Shown here: positions 34,601 through 43,643 of the stretch, one piece after another | How positions within the stretch are numbered: position 1 is the first letter of the stretch | Layout of the letters: each line of letters starts with the position of its first letter | NCBI GenBank assembly: GCA_937127445.1 | Contig: CAKZLY010000006.1 | Coordinates: 26,546 to 90,545, forward strand | From: Eximiradius sp. | Lineage (GTDB): Bacteria > Bacteroidota > Ignavibacteria > Kapaibacteriales > UBA2268 | Direction of reading: 5' to 3' | Length of the DNA: 64,000 nt | Notes under the pieces: generated by a model | The model's database searches: none | What the model saw: only the letters and a program-made list of their open reading frames with translations | Told to the model about the DNA's origin: nothing | Program-made: the position numbers and the translations under genes

Positions 34601-36973
34601 TCATTGATTCAAGGTAAGTTTCTGTTTAGCAGAAGCAAGCCCTTTCAGAAGGACATCTTCTGAAATATCGATATCGAATGCAGGGCTGCCAAAAGTAAAG
34701 TATTTTTCTGATTGGTTAAGCATTTGAAGAGCAGTTTCAAAATAAGGAATTGCTTCAGCAACACGGTTTAGATTAAGTAGAGCGAAAGCTTTTAAAGTAA
34801 TGCCATAAATTTGGTTGGGCGATTTTGCCAGCGTTGCATCAGCCCAAAGAAGAGCTTCGTTGAAATCGCCACGGCGCCCACTTAGCTGAGATAGTGCTGC
34901 AGCCGCCGATGAATAAATAGTATTAGATAAATCTCCACATTTTATTGCAAAGCGAATGGCTTCTTCAGCTTCCTTAAATAGATGCATTTGAGAAAGAGTC
35001 TGACCAAGCTGGAACCAAGCATAGCCATTTAATGGTTCTTCCTGCACGTGAGCAATGAGCATTCGGTAATTGCGGCGCACTTTCTCTTCCATTTCTTTTC
35101 GTGAAACGTTATATCCGAGATGCATGATTTTCAAATCGGAAATAGCAAAAGTATATCCCGCCTCAACCAATGATGGCGAGATCTGTTCGTGAACACGACC
35201 AACAAATTTTACTTTTGGGTAGCCCAAATTTCTGAATAAGCGTGGATAACCTCCGCGGTGAACTTCGGAATTACCATCAAGGTAATTATGGTCGCTTTCA
35301 ATAGTACAAATCAGAGCACCAACATCAGGCAAAGCTTGACTAATATAGCGTTTTATGTTTTTCTGGCTTTCAGGAGTAAGTCGTTCGTCTGCATCAATAT
35401 ATAGCACCCAATCGCAAGAGCAATTCATAAGGGAATTATTTCGAGCGGCGGAAAAATCGTCTTTCCATTCCATCTGAAAAACTTTTGCACCGTAGTTTTT
35501 TGCAATTTCAATTGTTCTATCAGTCGAGCCAGTATCGGTAATAATTATCTCATCAGCAACATTTTTGACACTATCGAGGCAAGCAGCAAGCATATCTTCT
35601 TCATTTTTTACTATCATACACACAGAAAGAGTTGCTTGCTTGGGGACAGATTGTACATTTTCAAAGAGAGTGGGTGCAGCTGATTGTGTATGCTTTTCCC
35701 TATCATTTGATTGAAGTATGGTTTGAGAATTTGGGATTTGAGTTTGATTTTGGCTATTAATAGCATTTTCAACTCTATTAAGAAAATCATAAATAGCAGT
35801 TTGGCTTGGATTTAATTTAAGTGCAAATTCAAGTAATTGTTTTGATTGATCATACTTACCAAGCACAAAAGCAATATTGGCTAAGCCGATTAGTCCAAGT
35901 TCATTTTTCGGATTAAGTTTATATGCGAGTTCATATTCTTCGCTTGCATTTTTGTAATCATTCATCAAGAAATAGCATCTGCCAATTTTATAAGCAAGAT
36001 GGTCAAGCGGAATAAAGTAGTCGCCAGCAAGAATAGCAAAGAAATCTTTTTCTCGCTGCTCGTGAACTTCTCGCATTTTTAAGTAGTGAGCAAGCGCCTG
36101 ATGGTAATGTTGTTTTTCGAAATACAATTCAGCAAGTATAAAGTTTGCTAATGATTGATTAGGGACAGTTTCGTATGATTCCAAAGCCCAACGGAAAGAA
36201 AGTTCTTTATTGCCCATTTTATAGGCATTCATAGCACCATTACCAAGGATGCGAATTCTGAGTTTGTTTGTTTTGGGAACAAGCTCCAAGGCTCGTAGAT
36301 AATCTTGATGAGCATCTTCCTTTCTGCCGAGAGCAACGTAGGTGTGAGCACGTTGAGTTAAGTTATAAGGATTATTTGGATCTTTTTCAAGAGCGATATT
36401 GAGTAGTTCAAGATTTCGAAGCTGCTTTAACCGGATTTTCTCTGGGTCTAAATCATATCCAAGATGAAGAAGTTGAACGGAGCAATTTTTGATTTTATAA
36501 TTTTGCTTTAATATCGAGTAAAGAACTTGTTCGTGGATGACGCCTTCGAAATAGAAGTTTGGGTTGTTTCGGAAAAGTCGCAAAACGTAAGAAATGTGAG
36601 ACTGAGTGATACTCGACCTAACATCGACAGTAGAGAGCAATTCAACAAGCCAGCCACCATCATTCGGCTCGGCACTACGAACAGTATCGAGAAGCGTTTC
36701 GGAATTTTGGAGACGTTCGTCGGCATCAATCACCAAAATGAAATCGCCCGTTGCCTCTTTGAGCGACAAATTGCGTGAGAAAGAGAAATCATTTTGCCAT
36801 TGCGAGCGAACAACTTTAGCACCTTTTGATAGTGCTAATTTTACAGTATCATCAATAGAACCAGTATCAACAACAATAATTTCGTATGCAATTGGACGAA
36901 CAGAATCAAGGCAATCGCCCAACATTTTTTCTTCATTTTTTGCAATTATGCAAACTGAAATTTTGGGTTCCAT
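34601..36973 (-). CDS. Internally duplicated GT2 glycosyltransferase-TPR protein
   Basis: The 790-residue protein contains two copies of a GT2 domain followed by TPR repeats: SVCIIAKNEEKMLGDCLDSV (about 5-24) with IVVDTGSIDDT and VIDADERL, and SVCMIVKNEEDMLAACLDSV (about 450-470) with ITDTGSTDRT and YIDADERL. The DTGS/DADE motifs for nucleotide-sugar and metal binding are kept in both copies. Relatives are SunS-like or polysaccharide glycosyltransferases. It follows UDP-sugar dehydrogenase by 11 bases, supporting a role in envelope glycan or glycoprotein synthesis. Confidence 0.85.
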   Translation of the reverse strand: MEPKISVCIIAKNEEKMLGDCLDSVRPIAYEIIVVDTGSIDDTVKLALSKGAKVVRSQWQNDFSFSRNLSLKEATGDFILVIDADERLQNSETLLDTVRSAEPNDGGWLVELLSTVDVRSSITQSHISYVLRLFRNNPNFYFEGVIHEQVLYSILKQNYKIKNCSVQLLHLGYDLDPEKIRLKQLRNLELLNIALEKDPNNPYNLTQRAHTYVALGRKEDAHQDYLRALELVPKTNKLRIRILGNGAMNAYKMGNKELSFRWALESYETVPNQSLANFILAELYFEKQHYHQALAHYLKMREVHEQREKDFFAILAGDYFIPLDHLAYKIGRCYFLMNDYKNASEEYELAYKLNPKNELGLIGLANIAFVLGKYDQSKQLLEFALKLNPSQTAIYDFLNRVENAINSQNQTQIPNSQTILQSNDREKHTQSAAPTLFENVQSVPKQATLSVCMIVKNEEDMLAACLDSVKNVADEIIITDTGSTDRTIEIAKNYGAKVFQMEWKDDFSAARNNSLMNCSCDWVLYIDADERLTPESQKNIKRYISQALPDVGALICTIESDHNYLDGNSEVHRGGYPRLFRNLGYPKVKFVGRVHEQISPSLVEAGYTFAISDLKIMHLGYNVSRKEMEEKVRRNYRMLIAHVQEEPLNGYAWFQLGQTLSQMHLFKEAEEAIRFAIKCGDLSNTIYSSAAAALSQLSGRRGDFNEALLWADATLAKSPNQIYGITLKAFALLNLNRVAEAIPYFETALQMLNQSEKYFTFGSPAFDIDISEDVLLKGLASAKQKLTLNQ

Positions 36974-36984
36974 AACAATTTCTC

Positions 36985-38316
36985 TTAACGAATATCTTTG
37001 CGACCGATACTATAATATTCAAACCCTAATTCGGACATATTATCGAGTGAATACAGGTTGCGACCATCGAAGATAATTTTATTCTTTAATTTCGAGGCAA
37101 TTAAGTTAAAATCAGGCGTTCTGAATTGATTCCATTCAGTAACAACAATAAGAGCATCGCAATTGTCGATAGCATCATACATTTTATTGAAATAGTTAAG
37201 TTTATCGCCGAAGTGGCGGCGAGTGTTTTCTAATGCTTCGGGGTCGTGGGCATTGACAGAGGCACCTTCGGCGAGTAACATATCGATTAATTTAAATGCT
37301 GGCGCTTCGCGAACATCATCAGTATTAGGTTTGAAGGCAAGTCCCCAAATTGCAAATTTGAGAGAAGACAAATCGCCAAATCTATTTTTAATTTTACCAA
37401 AGAAGCGTTTAATTTGAGATTCATTAACTTCCATAGTTGCTTTGACAATTCTAAGCGGTTGGTTGTATTCTTCGGCAGAATAAATTAAAGCGCGAACATC
37501 TTTCGGGAAGCACGAACCACCATAACCAATGCCAGCGAATAGGAACATTTTACCAATGCGGCTATCAGTTCCAAGGCCGAAGCGAATTTTGTCGATATCT
37601 GCACCAACTTTTTCGCAATAAGCAGACAAATCATTCATAAATGAGATTTTTGTAGCAAGAAAAGCATTAGCAGCATATTTAGTAACTTCTGCACTTTTTT
37701 CGTCCATAATAATAATTGGATTACCAGTACGGACAAATGGTTTGTAGAGTTCAATCATAATTTCTTCAGCCCATTTGCTACGAGTACCGACAACAACGCG
37801 TTCAGGTTTCATAGCGTCTTCCACAGCTAAACCTTCGCGCAGGAATTCCGGATTGCTTACAACTTCGAATAAGCTTTCAGGAATATATTTTATGAGAATA
37901 TCACGGACCTTTTGAGCTGTACCGACGGGAACAGTGCTTTTATTGACAATGATTTTTTTGTCTTTAATGTTTTTGTCGCGAATAATAGTTCCAATTTGTT
38001 CTGCAACTCCCAAAACGTGGTGCAAATCAGCCGAGCCATCTTCATTTGGTGGAGTAGGAAGGCAAAGAAAAATAACTTGAGAATTTTCGACCGTTTCCGC
38101 CAAATTAGTTGTAAAAAATAGGCGTTCTTCATGGATATTTTGCACGAGTAATCTATCGAGACCGGGTTCAAAAATAGGGCAAATACCCTGACGCAATTTA
38201 ATAACTTTTTCTTCATCTATATCCACACATGTAACAAAATTGCCTGTTGCTGCGAAGCAAGTGCCAGAGACAAGCCCAACATAACCTGTTCCGATAACTC
38301 CAATTTTATAAGCCAT
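36985..38316 (-). CDS. UDP-glucose/GDP-mannose dehydrogenase family (UDP-glucose 6-dehydrogenase-like)
   Basis: The 443-residue protein has the NAD fold GTGYVGLVSGTCFAATG, the catalytic cysteine in GIGYGGSCFPKDVRAL and the C-terminal UDP-binding domain (FDGRNLYS). It should oxidise UDP-glucose to UDP-glucuronate for polysaccharide or lipopolysaccharide synthesis. It lies between a small membrane protein and the GT2-TPR gene in the same leftward operon. Confidence 0.92.
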   Translation of the reverse strand: MAYKIGVIGTGYVGLVSGTCFAATGNFVTCVDIDEEKVIKLRQGICPIFEPGLDRLLVQNIHEERLFFTTNLAETVENSQVIFLCLPTPPNEDGSADLHHVLGVAEQIGTIIRDKNIKDKKIIVNKSTVPVGTAQKVRDILIKYIPESLFEVVSNPEFLREGLAVEDAMKPERVVVGTRSKWAEEIMIELYKPFVRTGNPIIIMDEKSAEVTKYAANAFLATKISFMNDLSAYCEKVGADIDKIRFGLGTDSRIGKMFLFAGIGYGGSCFPKDVRALIYSAEEYNQPLRIVKATMEVNESQIKRFFGKIKNRFGDLSSLKFAIWGLAFKPNTDDVREAPAFKLIDMLLAEGASVNAHDPEALENTRRHFGDKLNYFNKMYDAIDNCDALIVVTEWNQFRTPDFNLIASKLKNKIIFDGRNLYSLDNMSELGFEYYSIGRKDIR

Positions 38317-38331
38317 AATATTTCCAAAAAT

Positions 38332-38538
38332 TTAAGATACAAACAAATACAAATTTAATAATTTGTCGATAACTATTATTAAAATTATTAAAATACAAAT
38401 ATAAATTGCGAGTTTAATAAATTTTTTGATAAGTGAGATGACAAATCCAATCACCAGAAAAAGAATAATAATATTGAAAATGCTTGATTGGTTAGCAAAG
38501 TAATCAAGAATGGAAGATATACTTATAAAAGCAAACAA
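38332..38538 (-). CDS. Small membrane protein, unknown
   Basis: This 68-residue protein has two hydrophobic segments (about 18-36 and 42-66) and no family I recognise. It has no internal methionine; the start is TTG with a strong GGAGG (38545-38549 on the minus strand) 6 bases upstream, and it overlaps the end of the SDR gene by 16 bases. The overlap and ribosome-binding site support it as a real gene rather than a chance open frame. Confidence 0.5.
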   Translation of the reverse strand: MFAFISISSILDYFANQSSIFNIIILFLVIGFVISLIKKFIKLAIYICILIILIIVIDKLLNLYLFVS

Positions 38539-39272
38539 GAAGCACCTCCATCAACTGCAATAACCTGTCCGGTTATATACGAAGAAGCATCCATAGCTAA
38601 GAAAGCAACAGCAGAAGCAACTTCCTGAGGTTGTCCAATTCGTTTCTGTGGGGTTTGGGTTATTATTTTTGTTAAACGTTCATTATCATTAAGAATAGGT
38701 CTAACAAGTGGAGTATCAATATACCACGGTTCGATAGAATTGACGCGAATATTGTCCGAAGCCCACTCAACAGCAAGATAACGTGTCAGGTGAGACAGCG
38801 CAGCTTTTGCTGAAGCATAAATTGCTCCTGAACGCACTATTCTGTTTGCTGAAATCGAAGAAATATTAATTATCGAGGCATTTCCTGAATTTTTGAGTTG
38901 CTGGTGCAAACCTTTTGATAGCTCTAATGAGGGAAAATAGTTTATCTGGAAAAGGAATTCAACTTCTTCATCCGAATAATCACACGTTGAACGCCGAATA
39001 TTCGAACCAACATTATTTACAAGGATATTAATTTCATCGTAATTAGTTTTGATTAATTCAATAAACGATGAGCGTGAAATCTTATCAGATAAGTCGAAAC
39101 TAAGAAAACACAAATTGTCTGGGAATTGACTTTCAATTGCTTCGATTTCTCGTTTACTTCGAGCAACTGCAATACAGCGAGCACCAAGCGAAATGAACTC
39201 CATTAAAATAGCAAAACCGATACCTTGCGAGGCACCGGTAATAATAGCAGTTTTATTATTCAGGTTCCACAT
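38523..39272 (-). CDS. SDR family oxidoreductase (FabG/tropinone-reductase-like)
   Basis: The 249-residue short-chain dehydrogenase has TGASQGIG (cofactor), NNVGSN, the active-site Ser region ([11 protein letters not shown]) and YASAK (catalytic Tyr-x3-Lys), ending in [25 protein letters not shown] is close to the tropinone-reductase-like branch. The true substrate is unknown. Its ATG shares one base with the preceding stop, so it is coupled to the response regulator gene. Confidence 0.88.
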   Translation of the reverse strand: MWNLNNKTAIITGASQGIGFAILMEFISLGARCIAVARSKREIEAIESQFPDNLCFLSFDLSDKISRSSFIELIKTNYDEINILVNNVGSNIRRSTCDYSDEEVEFLFQINYFPSLELSKGLHQQLKNSGNASIINISSISANRIVRSGAIYASAKAALSHLTRYLAVEWASDNIRVNSIEPWYIDTPLVRPILNDNERLTKIITQTPQKRIGQPQEVASAVAFLAMDASSYITGQVIAVDGGASCLLL

Positions 39273-40480
39273 TATTGAATAGATGATTTTTTCACATAAA
39301 TATTTCCTAAAACAGGATCGGTCGTATTGTGAGCGATAATTCTATCAATAATAGGCTTTTTGAGAACGGCGCCAGCTGGCAAAAGTTTTAGATTTTTTTC
39401 GGTAACAATTTCTCTTGCTAAAATCATACCTTCTTTTAAATCGGAAAGAAGGACAGGCACTTCATTTGGATTTTGAAGTTCTTTTTCGTAAGTATAAATA
39501 TATTGTTCTAATAGAATTACAATGCGAGGATCGTAGAGCCTATTAGCTTGATTTTTCATAATATTAATAACTTCGGAGCCTTTTTTCCCAGTGCGAGCTT
39601 TGCTTTCTTCATAATCGAGAGCAGCGCGGATAATTCTCGACGCAAAAGGGATTTGCCAGGATTGAAGACGTTGCGGGAAACCGCTACCATCAAAATTCTC
39701 ATAAAGAGAGTAGAGAATTTTGCCAATTTCAGTAAAACGTCGGACACCGGATACAATTTCGCGAGCAGCATTTGGGACCTGCATCATAATTGGATCGGTT
39801 GGATTGCCATCTATCATAATTGGTTGACGTAGTAAATGGTCGGGCAAAGACATTCGCCCAGCATGCGAAAGAAGAGCGGCAATTTCGATGTCGCGAATTT
39901 CATCATCGGTAAATTTGCCAAGTTGACGAGCAATCCAAACAGAAGCTTCAGCCACACGGCTAAGCATTTCCTGAGAAGTTGGGATACGTGCTTGCATAAA
40001 CTTTACAGCAAGCAAAGCCATATCGTGAATATCTTTTTCTAATTCTTCGGCAAGTTCAATTAACAACTGATTTTCTTCTTTCATCTGTTGCTGAAGTCGA
40101 ACAATACGCAAAGCAGAGCGAATACGAGCTTCTAATGCGACTGAGACAACGGGTTTTGTAATAAATTCATCAGCACCTTTATCCAAAGCTTTTATACGCT
40201 CGCTAACCTCTGTATTGCCAGTAAGCAAGATAAAAAAAATATCATTATAGTCAGGGTTAGAACGAACTTTTATCAGCAATTGGAAGCCGTCCATAACCGG
40301 CATATTTATATCAGAAATAACGATATTCGGGTGGTGAACAGTTACAATATCCCAAGCTTCTTTTCCATTTTCAGCAGTATAAACCTTAATATCAGGAAAA
40401 GTCTTAGAAAGCAACTTCTCAAAGGTTAAAAGAACCGCTTTTTCATCATCTACAACCAGAATAGAGATTTGGTTACTCAT
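39272..40480 (-). CDS. Response regulator with degenerate HD-GYP domain
   Basis: The 402-residue protein has a receiver domain (1-130; phospho-acceptor in [11 protein letters not shown], Lys in ITKPV), then a coiled segment and a region matching HD-GYP architecture. The HD signature is lost: [12 protein letters not shown] stands where HDxGKxxIPD is expected, and [10 protein letters not shown] replaces HHExxDGxGYP. It is therefore unlikely to hydrolyse cyclic-di-GMP but may still bind ligands or partners. It overlaps motB by 8 bases, so it is probably part of motor control. Confidence 0.75.
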   Translation of the reverse strand: MSNQISILVVDDEKAVLLTFEKLLSKTFPDIKVYTAENGKEAWDIVTVHHPNIVISDINMPVMDGFQLLIKVRSNPDYNDIFFILLTGNTEVSERIKALDKGADEFITKPVVSVALEARIRSALRIVRLQQQMKEENQLLIELAEELEKDIHDMALLAVKFMQARIPTSQEMLSRVAEASVWIARQLGKFTDDEIRDIEIAALLSHAGRMSLPDHLLRQPIMIDGNPTDPIMMQVPNAAREIVSGVRRFTEIGKILYSLYENFDGSGFPQRLQSWQIPFASRIIRAALDYEESKARTGKKGSEVINIMKNQANRLYDPRIVILLEQYIYTYEKELQNPNEVPVLLSDLKEGMILAREIVTEKNLKLLPAGAVLKKPIIDRIIAHNTTDPVLGNIYVKKSSIQ

Positions 40481-41393
40481 TTTTAGTTTCTCCTGCTAAT
40501 GACATAAATTGGTCAGTAGACATCTGCTTAATTAAAATACTAACACGTCTATTTGTTACATCGAAAGGATTTTCAGGGTTGCGAAGTTTTCTATCGGCAT
40601 ATCCTGTAACTTTGACAATTTGCCCCTGCCAAAGCCCAGATGTTTCCAAAACTCTGCGAGCAGAATTGGCACGGTCTGCTGAAAGTTCCCAGTTAGTATA
40701 AAGCGACTTGCCACGATAGGCACGACTATCTGTATGACCTTCGATTTCGACATTATTGGGGAGTTTGCCAATTTCCAGAGCTAACTTTCGAAGAAGCTCT
40801 ACCGCTTCCCTTTTGAGAATGCTACTACCAACTTCGAAAAATAATGATTCACTTGTTTCGATAAGTTCAATACGGAGACCTTCTTTGGTCATTTCAATTT
40901 TGATAGAAGAGATAATATCTTTAATTTCAGGTTTAGCAGCTAATTCGTTTTCTAAAAGTTTTTTAATATTCTCACCAGTAACTTCTACACGTTTGGCAGC
41001 AGAAACACTATCATTAAGAGCTTTGAATAGTTCTTCAGCTTTAATAGTATCGGGTTTGGTCTGTTGAAAAGAAATAACAAATTCACCTTTTCCTTTGCCA
41101 TCCTCTTCACCTTTTTTTCTTTCGGGATATAAATTTAAATCAATAGGAACAGTTCTTTTGCCGGTAAGGAAATTAAAAGCACCGGGTTCTTGAAAATAGG
41201 AAGCAACAGCTTGCTTAACTTCTTCGCTTGAAGCAAGAATCCACATAACGATGAAGAATGCCATCATAGCGGTAACGAAGTCAGCATAAGCAACTTTCCA
41301 CGCACCACCGTGGTGGCCGCCGTGCCCGCCTTTTTTAACCTTTTTAATTATTATGGGTTGTTCTTTATGTCCTTGTTGTTCATTTGACGACAT
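40473..41393 (-). CDS. motB: Flagellar stator protein MotB
   Basis: The 306-residue protein has one N-terminal membrane helix containing the ion-binding Asp38 (KVAYADFVTAMMAFFIVMWIL, in part) and a C-terminal OmpA-like peptidoglycan-binding domain (EIEGHTDSRAYRG, WELSADRANSARR). An AYADFVTAMMAFF helix is of the proton-type kind. It follows motA by 16 bases and precedes the receiver/HD gene by an overlap. Confidence 0.93.
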   Translation of the reverse strand: MSSNEQQGHKEQPIIIKKVKKGGHGGHHGGAWKVAYADFVTAMMAFFIVMWILASSEEVKQAVASYFQEPGAFNFLTGKRTVPIDLNLYPERKKGEEDGKGKGEFVISFQQTKPDTIKAEELFKALNDSVSAAKRVEVTGENIKKLLENELAAKPEIKDIISSIKIEMTKEGLRIELIETSESLFFEVGSSILKREAVELLRKLALEIGKLPNNVEIEGHTDSRAYRGKSLYTNWELSADRANSARRVLETSGLWQGQIVKVTGYADRKLRNPENPFDVTNRRVSILIKQMSTDQFMSLAGETKNE

Positions 41394-41409
41394 GTTTTAC
41401 CTCGATGGA

Positions 41410-42258
41410 TTAACGCTTCAAGTTTTCTTCAGTTTCTTTGAATGAAGGACGGAATTCAGGATCAATTGCACGTCGACCATATTCAATAGCAACGGTAGCC
41501 GGAGCGCCTTTTGCAAAAGACAACAAGGCAGCTTTAATTGATAGCAAATATTTGGCTTCTTTTGCCAAAGTTTTACCAACAAGAGACGCTATTGGACCCA
41601 CAATACCATAAGACATCAACACACCAAGGAACGTTCCTACAAGCGCACCAGCGACGTGATGACCAACAGCTTCAGCACCTTCATTAATCGAACCCATTGT
41701 TACGATAATACCAAGCACCGCCGCCACAATACCGATACCCGGGAAAGCGTCGGCAAAAGTTTGAAGGGCACCAGGAATAACCATTTCTTCTTCGTGAAGA
41801 GCTTCGAGGTCCATATCCATTAATTCTTCTAAATCGTGAGCGGGGACACCGCCAGAGAGAACAACCTTTAAAGTATCGCAAAGGAAATCGACAGCGTGAT
41901 GATTGGCAAGGAAAGTAGGATATTTCGAGATAATTGAACTTGATTCGGGATTTTCAACGTGTTGCTCGAGTGCAATCAAACCTTCGCGTTTAGCAAACTG
42001 GAACAGTTCATAAAGCATTTTTAGTAAGTCTAAGTAAGCTGCTTTACTCACTTTTGGTGGCTTTAAAGTAGCAAGAGCTGCTGCAATGATTTGTTTTAAA
42101 ACTGGGAGCGGATTAGCAATAACTAAGGATCCGGTAGCAACACCTAAAATGATAATAAATTCACCAGGCACAATCAACGAAAGCGGATTGCCACCCGAAA
42201 CCATAAACCCACCGAGTAATGCACCGAAAACAAGTACGGCACCAATAATTACAAACAT
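41410..42258 (-). CDS. motA: Flagellar stator protein MotA
   Basis: The 282-residue protein has four membrane segments: about 1-22, 32-50, 168-190 and 200-225. It ends in a cytoplasmic tail. The conserved prolines important for torque lie in FADAFPGIGIVAAVLGIIVTMG and SYGIVGPIA. VPGEFIIILGVATGS is typical of MotA. It is the first gene of the motor-polysaccharide operon. Confidence 0.93.
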   Translation of the reverse strand: MFVIIGAVLVFGALLGGFMVSGGNPLSLIVPGEFIIILGVATGSLVIANPLPVLKQIIAAALATLKPPKVSKAAYLDLLKMLYELFQFAKREGLIALEQHVENPESSSIISKYPTFLANHHAVDFLCDTLKVVLSGGVPAHDLEELMDMDLEALHEEEMVIPGALQTFADAFPGIGIVAAVLGIIVTMGSINEGAEAVGHHVAGALVGTFLGVLMSYGIVGPIASLVGKTLAKEAKYLLSIKAALLSFAKGAPATVAIEYGRRAIDPEFRPSFKETEENLKR

Positions 42259-42572
42259 ATATCATCCCTTCTAAAGTTGTCCATCTCTTCTGAATGGAGT
42301 AATGCTAACTCCAAATTAATTTTTTCTATTTATCGGCATTTCTGAAAAATTGTTTAGAAACACAAACTATTGAAATTATCATACGAAAAATTAATAAAAA
42401 GAATTTATTTGATATAGAATATAAAATACAAAATTTCAATAATAATAAAAAATGTAAATAAGATACTAATAAGCAATAATTTATTAAAAAGAATATCTGG
42501 CAAAAATATTTTTTAATATTTTTTTGGATAATTAAGAAAAAAGTCGTAATTTTGAGTTCTTGAAAATTTGAT
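42259..42572. other. Intergenic region upstream of motA
   Basis: This 314-base gap is very AT-rich and contains no credible gene. A small 6-bp hairpin (42295-42300 with 42308-42313) lies 40 bases before motA and may shape its leader. Promoters for motA (leftward) and tRNA-Glu (rightward) must lie here, but I cannot place either with confidence. Confidence 0.5.
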
Positions 42573-42644
42573 GGTCCCATAGACTAATGGTTAGGTCACC
42601 AGCCTTTCACGCTGGCAGTAGGGGTTCGAATCCCCTTGGGATCA
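42573..42644 (+). tRNA. tRNA-Glu (anticodon TTC)
   Basis: The acceptor GGTCCCA pairs with TGGGATC (one G-U), the anticodon stem CCAGC/GCTGG encloses CTTTCAC (anticodon TTC), and the T arm GGGGTTCGAATCCCC is canonical. CCA is not encoded. Confidence 0.96.
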
Positions 42645-42650
42645 CAAGAT

Positions 42651-42680
42651 AGCCGGGCAAAAACTCGGCTTTTTTATTTT
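42651..42680 (+). terminator. Terminator after tRNA-Glu
   Basis: AGCCG pairs with CGGCT around a 10-base loop, followed by TTTTTATTTT. Confidence 0.75.
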
Positions 42681-42763
42681 ATCGTACGATAGAAACTCAT
42701 TATCCTATTATCAATATATTTTTTATTAAAGTTGGGAAATAATATCTAAAACATAGCAAAACA

Positions 42764-42793
42764 AAACCGCTCCCAAGACATAGGGAGCGGTTT
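42764..42793 (-). terminator. Terminator of the hdr-flx operon
   Basis: AACCGCTCCC pairs with GGGAGCGGTT around AAGACATA; on the minus strand it is followed by TTGTTTTG. It lies 15 bases after the flxA-like stop. Confidence 0.8.
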
Positions 42794-42807
42794 GTTTAAT
42801 ATTTTCA

Positions 42808-43641
42808 TTAATATTCTTGTGGAAGTTCTTTGAGTTCTTTGTATGTGATAACGGGACCGTCCTTGCAAACGTAGTAAGGACCGACTGCACAATGTCCGCA
42901 CTTTCCAATGCCGCATTTCATACGATTTTCAAGTGTAGTGAAAATATTTTCTTCTTTGAAGCCGAGTTCGAAAAGCACAGGCAAAGTGAGTTTTATCATT
43001 ATAGGTGGACCGCATACAGCTGCAATTGTATTATCTGAGCTTGGGCTAACTTCTTTCAAGATTGCAGGGACAAAACCAACTTTTCCTTTCCAATTGGGTG
43101 TTTCACCGCCGGGGTCGACAGTTGTGAATAAATTTACATCTGGACGGTTGTTCCATTCTTCGAGTTCGTGTTTATAGACAAGATCGTTGACGCTGCGCGC
43201 ACCGTAAAGAATAGTAATATCACGATAATTTTCGCGTAAATCCAGACAATTCCATATTACACAACGAAGAGGAGGAAGCCCAATACCGCCAGCAATGAAA
43301 AGAAGGTTCTTGCCCTTCCAATCATCTATTGGAAAAGTGTTGCCGTAAGGACCGCGAAAGCCAATTTCATCACCTTCTTCACAATTGGCGAGAGCTTTTG
43401 TAACGCGTCCAGCAACACGGAAGGTGCACTCAATATATCCTTTACGTGTAGGCGAAGACGCTATACAGAAGGTACTTTCGCCTTCGCCAAATATTGAGTA
43501 CTCACCAAATTGCCCTGCTTTGAATGAAAATTTTTCTTCATCGGCTGGATTTTTGAATTTCAAGCGATAGGTTCGAACAAGTGGAGCTTCTTCTGTAATT
43601 TTTTCGATAAACATTCTATATGGCAAATACATATTTTCCAT
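42808..43641 (-). CDS. flxA: FlxA-like FAD/NAD(P)-binding oxidoreductase subunit
   Basis: The 277-residue protein has a ferredoxin-reductase FAD domain (about 1-100, GQFGEYSIF and CIASSP), an NAD-binding domain (FIAGGIGLPPLRCVI, ILYGARS, AVCGPPIMIK) and a C-terminal 2Fe-2S-type cysteine cluster (MKCGIGKCGHCAVGPYYVCKDGP). This is the gamma-subunit type seen in sulfhydrogenases, anaerobic sulfite reductases and FlxA, the NADH-oxidising entry point of the Flx-Hdr complex. It is the last gene of the operon. Confidence 0.85.
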   Translation of the reverse strand: MENMYLPYRMFIEKITEEAPLVRTYRLKFKNPADEEKFSFKAGQFGEYSIFGEGESTFCIASSPTRKGYIECTFRVAGRVTKALANCEEGDEIGFRGPYGNTFPIDDWKGKNLLFIAGGIGLPPLRCVIWNCLDLRENYRDITILYGARSVNDLVYKHELEEWNNRPDVNLFTTVDPGGETPNWKGKVGFVPAILKEVSPSSDNTIAAVCGPPIMIKLTLPVLFELGFKEENIFTTLENRMKCGIGKCGHCAVGPYYVCKDGPVITYKELKELPQEY

Positions 43642-43643
43642 TA

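Noticed and set aside
39272..40480. Active HD-GYP cyclic-di-GMP phosphodiesterase
   Set aside because: The His-Asp pair and the HHE residues are substituted, so I describe it as degenerate.
41684..41881. Arg/Gly-rich leftward open frame inside motA
   Set aside because: It is a frame-shifted shadow of motA codons, with no independent start signal.
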